Shown: in pieces, positions 8,665 to 16,173 of the stretch
How the letters are laid out: each line of letters opens with the position of its first letter
Position numbering within the stretch: the first letter of the stretch is position 1
NCBI RefSeq assembly: GCF_042654585.1
Contig: NZ_JBHSGR010000017.1
Span: 56,753-120,752, forward strand
DNA from: Geodermatophilus arenarius
Lineage (GTDB): Bacteria; Actinomycetota; Actinomycetes; Mycobacteriales; Geodermatophilaceae
Direction: 5' to 3'
Length of the DNA stretch: 64,000 nt
Notes under the pieces: generated by a model
What the model saw: only the letters and a program-made list of their open reading frames with translations
Database searches by the model: none
Told to the model about the DNA's origin: nothing
Program-made: the position numbers and the translations under genes

Positions 8665-11402
8665 GCGCCGGCCGCGCCTGGGACGCCAGTGACGCGACGG
8701 GCGACGGGACCGGCGCCACACGGCGCGCCCGGCCCGCGCTCCCCGTGGAACCGCACGACGGCGTGCACAGTGCGGTGGTGCCACCGGGAGCCCTGCACCA
8801 CCGGGTGACCGCCGCCCTCGCCAACTGGCAGCTCGACGACGCCGAGCGGCTGCTGTCGGTCGTCGACCCGTCGACGCCCTACGGGGCCGGGCCGTCCGGC
8901 GCCGCCACCGGGCACGACGGCGAACCCTCCCTCGGCCGCGCCTGGGCCGACACCCTGCGCGCCGAGCTGCTGGTCCGCCGGCTGCGCGTCGCCGGCTTCA
9001 CCCTGGTCGGCGAGCCGCTGGACGCGCCGGAGGCGACCGAGTCGCTGGACCTGCACGCCGGCGTCGCGGGTCTGCTCGAGCGCGGCGACGACCGCGCCGC
9101 CGACCGGGCCTCCGGCGACGGCGACCCGCGCTCGGAGTCGGCCGCGCACGCCGCCGAGGCCATCGCCCTGGTGCGCTCGGCCAAGGCGGCCTTCGACGCC
9201 ACCGACGACGCCGTCCAGCGCGCCGCGGGCCTGGCCCGGCACGCCCGCATCGAGCTGCTGTCGCGGCGGATCGACGCGGCGATGGACGAGGCGGTCGAGG
9301 CCGCCAGCCTGCTCGACCCCGCGCTCCCGCCCGACGCGCTGCTCGTCGACACCCTCGGCACGCTGGCCGGCGTCCTCGCCGACCTCGAGCTCATGCCGCT
9401 GGCCCTGGACTACCAGCGCCGCTCCCTGGAGACGGCCGCCGCGGCTGCCGGGCAGGGCACGCTCGGCCCCGACGACGCCGACCCCGACGTGCTGGTGGCG
9501 CGGGCGGCCACGTGCCTGGGCGCGCTGTGCGCGGAGCTGGGCGAGGCGCTGCTCGACGACGGCGAGCCCGAGGCCGCCGGGACCCACTTCGCCGAGGCCC
9601 GCGAGCTGGCCGAGCAGGCGCTGGCCCAGCTGCCGCCGGACGCCGACGGCGTGGTCGCCGCGCAGGTGGTGCACGGCTGGGCGCTGGTCGGGCTGGGCGA
9701 GCCCGCCGCCGCGGCCGGGCCGCTGCGCGCCGCCGTCCGCACCACCAGTGCCACCGGCGACCGCGCACTGCTCGCCTCGGCGCTGCTGGGGCTGGGCCGG
9801 GCGCTGCGCCGCCAGGGCGACGGCCGCAGCGCCGACGAGCAGCTGGCCCGGGCGCTGGCGCTGGCGACCGAGCACGGCCTGCCCCGGCTGCGGCGGGCGG
9901 CGCTGCGCGAGCTGTGCACGCTGCACGCCGAGCTCGACGACGCCGGCCGCGCGCTGCCCTACCTGCAGGCCTACCTCGCCGACGAGCTGGACCGGGTCGA
10001 CGAGCGGCGCACCCGCTGGGTCGAGCTGTTCGGCCGGCGCAAGAGCCTGCTGGAGAACGAGCGCGCCGCCGGGCAGCTGCGCCGCCAGGCCTACGAGGAC
10101 CCGCTCACCCACCTGCCCAACCGGCGCTACGCCGAGGCGCGGCTGGACGGGCTGCTCAGCGCGGGCACCACGCCGGCGCTGGCGGTCGTCGACGTCGACC
10201 GGTTCAAGGCCATCAACGACGCCGTCGGGCACCCCGGCGGCGACGCGGTGCTGCGCGCGGTCGCCGACCTGCTGCTGGCCGGGTGCCGCGACACCGACGA
10301 GGTGTGCCGGTGGGCCGGCGACGAGTTCGTCGTGCTGCTGCCCGACACCACCGCCGAGCAGGCCGAGCGGGCACTGGAGCGGATCCGCCGCGCCGTCGCC
10401 GCGCACGACTGGACCGCGCTGGGCCTGCCCGTGCCGGTGACGATCAGCGTCGGCATCGCCTCGGCCACCCGCGGCGACGACCGCCGCACGCTGTTCGCCG
10501 CCGCCGACGGCGTCCTCTACGACGCCAAGCGCAGCGGCCGCGACCGCGTCGTCCGGCTGTCGGCGGTCACCCAGACCCGCGCCCCGGACACGCCCGCGGA
10601 GCCCCCGCCGGCGCCGGCCCGGCCGGCCGCGCGCGCGTCGGTGCAGGTCGGCCCGGTGCAGTCCTCGCCGCTGGACCCGGTCGGCGGCTTCGCCGCGCTG
10701 CTGGCCGACCCGCCGCTGTCGCTCGGCAGCGCCGGCCAGCCCGCGCTCGCCCCGGCGCCCCCGGCCGCCCCGGCCCGCCCGGCGCCGGCCGAGCCCGACG
10801 TCGTCTGGGGCGTGGGCCGGTCCACCGAGCAGGTGCTGGCCCTGGTCCGGGAGACCCGCGCGGCGCACCCGGACCGGCCCGCGCTGGTCGTCCGGGCCAG
10901 CGCCGACACGCTGGTCGCGCTGGCCGCCGCGTACGACGGCTCCACCACGGTGGACGCGGCGGCGATGTCGGCCGCCGTCGGGCCGATCCCCGAGCCGCTG
11001 GGCCGGGTCGGCGTCCTGTGCGCGAGCACCGCCGACGCCTCGGTGGCCGCCGAGGCCGCGTTCGTCGCGCGGGTGACCGGCACCGAGGTCGTGCGGGTCG
11101 ACGACGTCGGCGGCAGCCGGCTGCGCCCCCTGCTCACCGACCGCACCCTGCTCGACGACGTCGACTGCCTGGTCGTGGTCGCGGGCCTGGACGCCTCGCT
11201 GGCCGGCACGGTGGGCGCGATGACCGACGTGCCGATCGTCGCGGTGCCCACCTCGACCGGTCAGCCGGGCTCGTTCGGCGGGTTCGGCGCGCTGCTGACG
11301 ATGCTGAACTCGGCTTCGCCCGGCGTCGTGGTCAGCAACATCGACAACGGCCACGCCGCCGGCGTCTTCGCCGCCCGCATCGCCCGCCGCACCGCCAGGT
11401 AG
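8661..11402 (+). CDS. Diguanylate cyclase fused to a C-terminal LarB-like (NaAD carboxylase/PurE-fold) domain
   Basis: Protein of 913 residues. Residues 1-465 form a TPR-like helical solenoid. A GGDEF domain spans about 470-640, with EDPLTHLPNRR, VVDVDRFKAIND, AGDEF (552-556) and the I-site RDTD five residues before it. A Pro/Ala-rich linker (about 645-710) follows. Residues 711-913 then match LarB along its length: VVWGVGRSTEQV, GRVGVLCASTAD, VVAGLDASLAG, VPTSTGQPGSFGG and SNIDNGHAAG. LarB carboxylates nicotinic acid adenine dinucleotide in nickel-pincer cofactor synthesis. Its catalytic cysteine (MLNSC) is alanine here (Ala885, MLNSA), so the domain probably binds a ligand rather than catalysing. 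No larC or larE is nearby. The GTG start overlaps the upstream stop, and the first two domains are paralogous to the previous gene. Confidence 0.87.
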   Translation: MSAGRAWDASDATGDGTGATRRARPALPVEPHDGVHSAVVPPGALHHRVTAALANWQLDDAERLLSVVDPSTPYGAGPSGAATGHDGEPSLGRAWADTLRAELLVRRLRVAGFTLVGEPLDAPEATESLDLHAGVAGLLERGDDRAADRASGDGDPRSESAAHAAEAIALVRSAKAAFDATDDAVQRAAGLARHARIELLSRRIDAAMDEAVEAASLLDPALPPDALLVDTLGTLAGVLADLELMPLALDYQRRSLETAAAAAGQGTLGPDDADPDVLVARAATCLGALCAELGEALLDDGEPEAAGTHFAEARELAEQALAQLPPDADGVVAAQVVHGWALVGLGEPAAAAGPLRAAVRTTSATGDRALLASALLGLGRALRRQGDGRSADEQLARALALATEHGLPRLRRAALRELCTLHAELDDAGRALPYLQAYLADELDRVDERRTRWVELFGRRKSLLENERAAGQLRRQAYEDPLTHLPNRRYAEARLDGLLSAGTTPALAVVDVDRFKAINDAVGHPGGDAVLRAVADLLLAGCRDTDEVCRWAGDEFVVLLPDTTAEQAERALERIRRAVAAHDWTALGLPVPVTISVGIASATRGDDRRTLFAAADGVLYDAKRSGRDRVVRLSAVTQTRAPDTPAEPPPAPARPAARASVQVGPVQSSPLDPVGGFAALLADPPLSLGSAGQPALAPAPPAAPARPAPAEPDVVWGVGRSTEQVLALVRETRAAHPDRPALVVRASADTLVALAAAYDGSTTVDAAAMSAAVGPIPEPLGRVGVLCASTADASVAAEAAFVARVTGTEVVRVDDVGGSRLRPLLTDRTLLDDVDCLVVVAGLDASLAGTVGAMTDVPIVAVPTSTGQPGSFGGFGALLTMLNSASPGVVVSNIDNGHAAGVFAARIARRTAR

Positions 11403-11409
11403 GGAGGGG

Positions 11410-11426
11410 CGCCACGTCGGGTGGCG
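11410..11426. terminator. Short hairpin CGCCAC-N5-GTGGCG after the GGDEF-LarB gene
   Basis: Perfect 6-bp stem eight bases beyond the stop, followed by further GC-rich pairing sequence up to the convergent MFS gene. There is no T-run. It is a plausible terminator for the two-gene cyclase operon. Confidence 0.5.
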
Positions 11427-11496
11427 AGCCGCCCTGCGGAGGACGGCGGACCGGTCGCGGGGCCGGAGGCTCCCGGCCGGGACGGCGTGGCAGGGC

Positions 11497-12618
11497 TCAA
11501 CGCCGCTCGGGGACGGCACCTGGCCGCGGTGTCGGCCGGAAGGCCGACCACGTGATCGGCACGACGGCGAGGAACAGCGCCGCGACGGCGAGCGCGGAGC
11601 CCAGCGCCCAGGCGGCGAACACCAGCAGCGACGCCAGCTCGATGCCCAGGCCCGCGACCGAGGTGACCGTGGCCCGCGCCGCGCCGGGCACCTGCTCCTG
11701 CAGCCGCGCCTCGCCCACCACCAGCACCGCCAGGTACAGGCCGTAGGACAGCGCGACGGCGGCCAGCGCGACGGGCGTCCCCGCGAGCGCCCCGGCCGCC
11801 AGCAGCGCCGCCGAGACGGCCAGCAGGACCGGCAGCGCCCGCGACGGCAGCCGCCCCAGCCGGCCGGCCAGCGCCGCGCCCGCCGCGCCGGCCAGTGCGA
11901 CCCCCAGCACCGCGGTGGGCACCAGCTCGGTGGGGACGCCGCGGTCGCGGGCCATGACCGGGAAGTACTCCTCCAGCGCGTCCAGCCCGCCGAGCAGCGC
12001 GACGGCGACCACGGTCAGCCGCAGGGACGGCCGGCGCAGCGCCTCGCCCACGGCGGCACGCAGGCCCGGGCCGCCGTCGTCGTCCCCGGTGGGGGTGGTC
12101 TCGGGGAAACGGGTGGCCAGCGCCGCCGCGGCCAGGCACACCCCCACGCTCGCCCAGCCGACCAGCGCGTAGCCGCCGGCCTCGACGAGCACGCCGGCCA
12201 GCAGCGCGGTGGGCACCTGCACGAGAAGCTCGGTCGCCGTCATCGCGCCCTGGACGCGGACGAACTCCTCCTCCGCGCCGACGGCGGCCAGCGCCTCGTA
12301 GACCAGCGCCTCGGCGGCACCGGAGACCAGCGCGCCGCCCACGCCCCACACGACGAACCCGGCGGCGAAGCCGGGCAGCCCGGGCGCCACGGTCCAGAGG
12401 ACGAAGCCGACCGCCTCCAGCACCCCGGCGAGCACCAGCGCGCCGCGGCGCGACCAGCGGTCGGCCAGCACCCCGGTGGGCACCTCGGCGACCAGGCTGG
12501 TGACCGACCACAGCGCGAACAGGCCCGAGACCTGGGCTGGGCTCAGCCCGGTGTCGAGGAACAGCAGCGCGTAGAGCGGGTAGACGGGCGCCAGCCCGGA
12601 CAGCGCGGTCCAGGCCAC
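11497..12618 (-). CDS. MFS transporter
   Basis: Hydrophobic protein of 373 residues with about 11-12 membrane helices. The segment GVLADRWSRRGALVLAG is the MFS loop 2-3 motif (G-x-L-a-D-r-x-g-r-[rk]), and VPTALLAGVLVEAGGY follows in the first half. It is shorter than the usual 400 residues. The GTG start may be slightly internal: in-frame sequence upstream has only CTG codons before a stop, so translation could begin about seven codons earlier. Convergent with the cyclase operon and divergent from the manganese-exporter leader. The substrate is unknown; a drug or metabolite efflux role is a family-level guess. Confidence 0.82.
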   Translation of the reverse strand: MAWTALSGLAPVYPLYALLFLDTGLSPAQVSGLFALWSVTSLVAEVPTGVLADRWSRRGALVLAGVLEAVGFVLWTVAPGLPGFAAGFVVWGVGGALVSGAAEALVYEALAAVGAEEEFVRVQGAMTATELLVQVPTALLAGVLVEAGGYALVGWASVGVCLAAAALATRFPETTPTGDDDGGPGLRAAVGEALRRPSLRLTVVAVALLGGLDALEEYFPVMARDRGVPTELVPTAVLGVALAGAAGAALAGRLGRLPSRALPVLLAVSAALLAAGALAGTPVALAAVALSYGLYLAVLVVGEARLQEQVPGAARATVTSVAGLGIELASLLVFAAWALGSALAVAALFLAVVPITWSAFRPTPRPGAVPERR

Positions 12619-12754
12619 GGCCAGGCGGGCCAGCGGCCGGGCGGGCGACGGCGGTACGGCGGACGACGGGCGTCAACGGAACGGCACGGGACGACGGTAA
12701 CGAGCCCCACACCCGGGCGCACCGGGTTTCACGGGGCCCGTCGACTAGCCTGGG

Positions 12755-12880
12755 CGGCCGAGGAGGGGAGTAGCCCCCCGTCCGCTGGTCGACACGCTGG
12801 CGCGCTCCCCCGGGAGCCGCCCGGTCAGCGGGCCCGCGCCCCGCGCGGGTGGGCGAGACCTCCGGCCTGAGCAGTCGTCG
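12755..12880 (+). ncRNA. yybP-ykoY manganese-sensing riboswitch
   Basis: The leader of the UPF0016 gene contains the riboswitch signature: AGGGGAGTAGCC on the 5' side (12764-12774) and GGGCGAGACCTCCGGCC on the 3' side (12851-12867). A CGACACGCTGG segment and a long GC stem lie between them. The outer strands GGCCGAGG and CCTCCGGCC can pair as P1. Known yybP-ykoY RNAs bind Mn2+ across two docked loops and turn on manganese exporters, often of the UPF0016/GDT1 type, which is what follows. About 60 bases separate the aptamer from the start codon, room for an expression platform that masks the GGAAGAGAG ribosome-binding site. Boundaries are approximate. Confidence 0.85.
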
Positions 12881-12941
12881 CGCTGCCGGTCGGAGGCGTG
12901 CGCCCCCGCCCGGCCGTGCCGAGCGGAAGAGAGACCCACCC

Positions 12942-13541
12942 GTGATCGTCTGGTCCGTCGTCGTGACGGCGTTCGCCCTCGTCCTGCCGGTCGAGCTCCC
13001 GGACAAGACCCTGTTCGCCAGCCTGGTCCTCGCCACCCGGTTCCCGCCGCTGCCGGTGTTCGTCGGCGTCGGCACCGCCTTCGGCCTGCAGGTCGCCATC
13101 GCCGTCACCGCGGGCAGCCTGCTGTCGCTGCTGCCGGAGGCCCTGGTCAGCGGCGTCGTGGCGGTGCTGTTCCTCGTCGGGGCGGTCCTGCTGTGGCGCA
13201 GCGCGTCCGAGGGGCCCGAGGACGGCGGGGAGGCGGCCGACGCCCGGGAGCGGACGTCGTTCCTGCGCGCCGCCGCGATCTCCTTCGGCGTGCTGTTCGC
13301 CGCGGAGTGGGGCGACCTGTCCCAGCTGGCCACCGCGGGCCTGGCCGCCCGGTTCGACGCGCCGGTGTCGGTGTTCGTCGGCGCGTGGGCGGCGCTGCTG
13401 ACCGTCTCGGGGCTCGCGGTGTTCCTCGGCAGGGCGCTGGCCGACCGGCTGCCGGTGGCGCTCATCCGCCGGGTGGCCGCGGGGCTGTTCGTCGTCTTCG
13501 CCGTGTTCGCCGCCGTGGAGACCGTCCGCGCCCTCACCTGA
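12942..13541 (+). CDS. UPF0016/GDT1 (TMEM165)-family cation exporter, probably Mn2+
   Basis: Membrane protein of 199 residues with six predicted helices in two three-helix halves. Each half carries the family's acidic metal motif: VELPDKTLFASL at about residue 17 and AEWGDLSQLAT at about residue 124, i.e. E-x-G/P-D-[KL]-[TS]. The GDT1 family exports Mn2+ (and Ca2+) in exchange for protons. The upstream yybP-ykoY element strongly supports manganese efflux. GTG start with GGAAGAGAG eight bases upstream. Longer in-frame starts would sit inside the riboswitch and are rejected. Expression should rise when cytosolic Mn2+ is high. Confidence 0.9.
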   Translation: MIVWSVVVTAFALVLPVELPDKTLFASLVLATRFPPLPVFVGVGTAFGLQVAIAVTAGSLLSLLPEALVSGVVAVLFLVGAVLLWRSASEGPEDGGEAADARERTSFLRAAAISFGVLFAAEWGDLSQLATAGLAARFDAPVSVFVGAWAALLTVSGLAVFLGRALADRLPVALIRRVAAGLFVVFAVFAAVETVRALT

Positions 13542-13602
13542 TCGGGGGACGGCCGCGGGCCGGGCGGTGCGGACGACGGGCGCGAGGGCCGTTGCCTCCG
13601 CC

Positions 13603-15042
13603 ATGACCGTCTCCACCCCGCCCGACCGCGACGCCGGCGCCGCCGACCTCGACGTCCGCGCGCTCGCCCGGGACGCCGAGCTGGCCGCCGTCGTGCGCGT
13701 CGCCGCGGACCTGGCGGGCGTGCGGTACGCGACGGTCAACCTGCTCGACGCCTGCGAGCAGCACCAGCTGGTGCCGCACGGGTTCCTGGGCTCCTCGTCG
13801 CCGCGCGAGGAGTCGCTGTGCGCGGCGATGAACGCCGGGAGCCCGCGGGTCCGGGTGCACCCGGACCTCGCCGCCGAGCCGCGGTACGCGGGCAACCCGT
13901 GGGTGGACGGCCGCCGCGCCCGCGTCCGCGCCTACGCCAGCGCGCCGCTGGTCGTCGACGGGGCGACGGTGGGCACCCTGTGCGTCTTCGACTCCGAGCC
14001 GCACGCCTTCGCCCCCGGGACCGGGGACCGGCTGGCCGACCTCGCCGCGGTCGTGGTGGCGCTGTTCCAGCGGCGCCGGCAGGCCCGCCAGCTCGCCGCC
14101 CTCGCCACCGCCAACGCCGCCGCCCGCGACCAGGCCCGGGCCGCCGCGACGCACGCCGCCCGCTCCGAGGCCTTCACCCGCGCGCTGCTGGAGGCGCTGC
14201 CGGTCGGGGTGGTCGCCGCCGACGCCGACGGGCGCATCACGCTGGTCAACCGGCTCGGGCGGCAGTGGCACGGGCTGCCCGAGGGGCACGCCGGCCAGGT
14301 CGAGGGCGTCCGGCTCACCGAGGACGTCGTCGAGGCCTTCGGGCTGCGCACCCCCGACGGACGCCGGCTCGGCCTGGCCGAGGTCCCCCTGGCCCGCGTC
14401 CACGCCGAGGGCCGGGTCCGCGACGCCGACATGGCGATCGACCTGCCCGGCGCTCCCCTGCGCGTGGTGCGCGCCTCGGGAACCCGCATCCGCGACGCCG
14501 CGGGCCGGCCCACGGGCGCCGTCGTCGCGATGATGGACGTGACCGCCCAGCGTGAGCTCGAGGCCCGGCTGCGCGAGGCCGCCCTGCACGACGCGCTCAC
14601 CGGCCTGCCGAACCGGGCGCTGCTGCTGGACCGGCTCGCGCAGGCGCTGCAGGTCCAGGCGCGCGAGGGCCTGGCGGCCGCGCTGCTGTACTGCGACCTC
14701 GACGGGTTCAAGGCCATCAACGACACCCTCGGCCACGCCGCCGGCGACGCCGCCCTGCTGCGGATGGCCGCGGCGCTGCGGGGGGCGGTGCGCCCGGGCG
14801 ACACCGTGGCCCGCATCGGCGGCGACGAGTTCGTCGTGCTGTGCCCCGGCACCGGCACCGAGGACGCCGCCCGGCGCCTGGTCGACCGGATCGCGGCCAC
14901 CCTCGCGACCCCCACCGACGGCGGGCCGCCGCTGCGCTCGAGCACCGGCGTCGCCCTCTCCCGGCAGGGTGACACCGCCGACAGCCTGCTGCGCCGCGCC
15001 GACGCGGCGATGTACGAGGTCAAGCGCTCCCGCCGCCGCTGA
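13603..15042 (+). CDS. GAF-PAS-GGDEF diguanylate cyclase
   Basis: Cytosolic sensor cyclase of 479 residues. A GAF domain (about 15-155) includes VRAYASAPLVVDG and VGTLCVFDSEPHAF. A PAS domain (about 185-315) includes ALPVGVVAADADGRITLVN. The GGDEF domain (about 325-479) has HDALTGLPNRALL, CDLDGFKAINDTLGH and the full signature GGDEF at 406-410, with I-site RPGD at 397-400. All catalytic features for making c-di-GMP are present, with product inhibition. The ATG start is used; an upstream in-frame GTG would add 12 poorly supported residues. This is the third cyclase within about 8 kb but is not co-transcribed with the tandem pair, because the MFS gene and manganese exporter separate them. Confidence 0.9.
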   Translation: MTVSTPPDRDAGAADLDVRALARDAELAAVVRVAADLAGVRYATVNLLDACEQHQLVPHGFLGSSSPREESLCAAMNAGSPRVRVHPDLAAEPRYAGNPWVDGRRARVRAYASAPLVVDGATVGTLCVFDSEPHAFAPGTGDRLADLAAVVVALFQRRRQARQLAALATANAAARDQARAAATHAARSEAFTRALLEALPVGVVAADADGRITLVNRLGRQWHGLPEGHAGQVEGVRLTEDVVEAFGLRTPDGRRLGLAEVPLARVHAEGRVRDADMAIDLPGAPLRVVRASGTRIRDAAGRPTGAVVAMMDVTAQRELEARLREAALHDALTGLPNRALLLDRLAQALQVQAREGLAAALLYCDLDGFKAINDTLGHAAGDAALLRMAAALRGAVRPGDTVARIGGDEFVVLCPGTGTEDAARRLVDRIAATLATPTDGGPPLRSSTGVALSRQGDTADSLLRRADAAMYEVKRSRRR

Positions 15043-15050
15043 CCTCCGCG

Positions 15051-15110
15051 CCGGGGACGGGGCTCGGGCGGTGCTCGACCCTGCCGCCGCAGCCCGGGCG
15101 CCGTCCCGGA
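15051..15110. terminator. GC-rich imperfect hairpin between convergent genes
   Basis: CCGGGGACGGGGCTCGGGC and the facing AGCCCGGGCGCCGTCCCGG can pair with a few mismatches. The structure lies nine bases after the cyclase stop and before the dehalogenase stop. No T-run is seen. Confidence 0.4.
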
Positions 15111-15126
15111 CGGGCCCGGCAGCCGC

Positions 15127-16017
15127 TCAGGGCAGCGTGGGGATCCAGTCGGCCAGCGCCCGGCCGATCGCGTGCGGTGAGTCCTCGGGGACGAAGTGCG
15201 AGCCCGGCACGGTCACCTCGGTGACCGACGGCCACTTCCGCACCAGCCCGCGTGCCCGCCCGGTCAGCAGCCACCCGGGCTCGGCGTCGACGAACAGCTT
15301 CGGGACGGCGCTGGTCCGCAGCCAGTGCCCGTACCGCGCGACGACGTCGTGGACGGCCGGCGGCACGTTGGCGATGGGGAGCTGGCGCGGCCACTCCAGC
15401 GTCGGCCAGCGGTCCTCGCGCTCGCGGAACGGCTGCCGGTAGCGCTCGTGCGCCTCCGGGGGGAGTCCGCGGAGCACGGACGCCGGGAGGATCCGCTCGA
15501 CGAAGACGTTCTTGTCGAGGACGACGACCTCGCCGTCCTCGCTGCGCATGGCCCGGAAGATCTTCCGGCCGTCCGCCGGCCAGTCGGCCCAGGTCATCGG
15601 GGTGACGATCGCCTCGGTGAAGGCCAGGCCGCGGACCGCCTCGGGGTGGCGGTGCGCCCAGGAGAAGCCCAGCGCCGAGCCCCAGTCGTGCAGCACGAAG
15701 GTGACCCGCCGCTCCACCCCGAGCGCCTCGAGGAGCCCGTCCAGGTGCGCGGCGTGCGTGGCGAAGGAGTAGGTGCCCCGCTGCGGGTCGGGCAGCTTCC
15801 CGGACTCCCCCATGCCGACCAGGTCCGGCGCGATGCAGCGGCCGAGGTGCTGCACGTGCGGGATCACGTTGCGCCACAGGTAGGACGACGTCGGGTTGCC
15901 GTGCAGGAAGACGATCGGGTCGCCCTCACCCACGTCGACGTAGGCCATCTCGGTGCCCCGGACGGTCACCCGCTGCCGGGGGAAGGGGTCCTCGGGCGAG
16001 ACGTCCTCAGCGGCCAC
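15127..16017 (-). CDS. dhaA: Haloalkane dehalogenase (HLD-II, LinB/DhaA-like)
   Basis: Alpha/beta hydrolase of 296 residues that cleaves carbon-halogen bonds of haloalkanes hydrolytically, giving an alcohol, halide and proton. The full active site is visible: oxyanion/halide residue Asn41 in HGNPTSSYLWRN, nucleophile Asp111 and halide-binding Trp112 in HDWGSALGF, catalytic acid Glu135 in FTEAIVTP, and base His274 in GSHFVPEDSP. This arrangement is that of subfamily II, as in LinB and DhaA. No signal peptide. Divergent from a TipA-type regulator with a repeat-rich 156-bp spacer, which may control it. The natural substrate is unknown. Confidence 0.93.
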   Translation of the reverse strand: MAAEDVSPEDPFPRQRVTVRGTEMAYVDVGEGDPIVFLHGNPTSSYLWRNVIPHVQHLGRCIAPDLVGMGESGKLPDPQRGTYSFATHAAHLDGLLEALGVERRVTFVLHDWGSALGFSWAHRHPEAVRGLAFTEAIVTPMTWADWPADGRKIFRAMRSEDGEVVVLDKNVFVERILPASVLRGLPPEAHERYRQPFREREDRWPTLEWPRQLPIANVPPAVHDVVARYGHWLRTSAVPKLFVDAEPGWLLTGRARGLVRKWPSVTEVTVPGSHFVPEDSPHAIGRALADWIPTLP

Positions 16018-16061
16018 CCCGGCATCCTCGCCCAGGCGCTGCTCCTCCGCCGTCCGGGGAC

Positions 16062-16127
16062 CGCGCCCGGCCCTGACGCGACGATCGCGCCCGGCCCTGA
16101 CGCGACGATCGCGCTTGACCCTGACGC
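16062..16127 (+). repeat. 24-bp tandem repeat (two exact copies plus a degenerate third) at the MerR promoter
   Basis: The unit CGCGCCCGGCCCTGACGCGACGAT is present twice in a row. A third unit begins with the same CGCGC and CTGACGC but has CCGGCC changed to TTGACC, creating the -35 hexamer of the MerR-family promoter. The shared GCCCTGACGC resembles the left arm of the operator, so the repeats might be extra half-sites or remnants of promoter duplication. Confidence 0.85.
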
Positions 16128-16145
16128 AGCGTCAGGCTGTGCACT
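16115..16145 (+). promoter_or_regulatory. MerR-type promoter/operator with 19-bp spacer and 8-bp palindrome
   Basis: TTGACC (-35) and TGCACT (-10) are 19 bp apart, the over-long spacing typical of MerR-activated promoters. The spacer carries the perfect palindrome CCTGACGC-A-GCGTCAGG. This is the arrangement at tipA-like autoregulated promoters: the regulator binds the palindrome and untwists the spacer when ligand is bound. GGGAGGAGGG and the GTG follow directly. Confidence 0.75.
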
Positions 16146-16173
16146 CGTCGCCGTCAGGGAGGAGGGACCCGGG

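Noticed and set aside
13207..13560. Possible second gene or alternative longer start for the UPF0016 exporter
   Set aside because: Starts upstream of 12942 fall inside the riboswitch aptamer, and overlapping frames are Arg-rich shadows.
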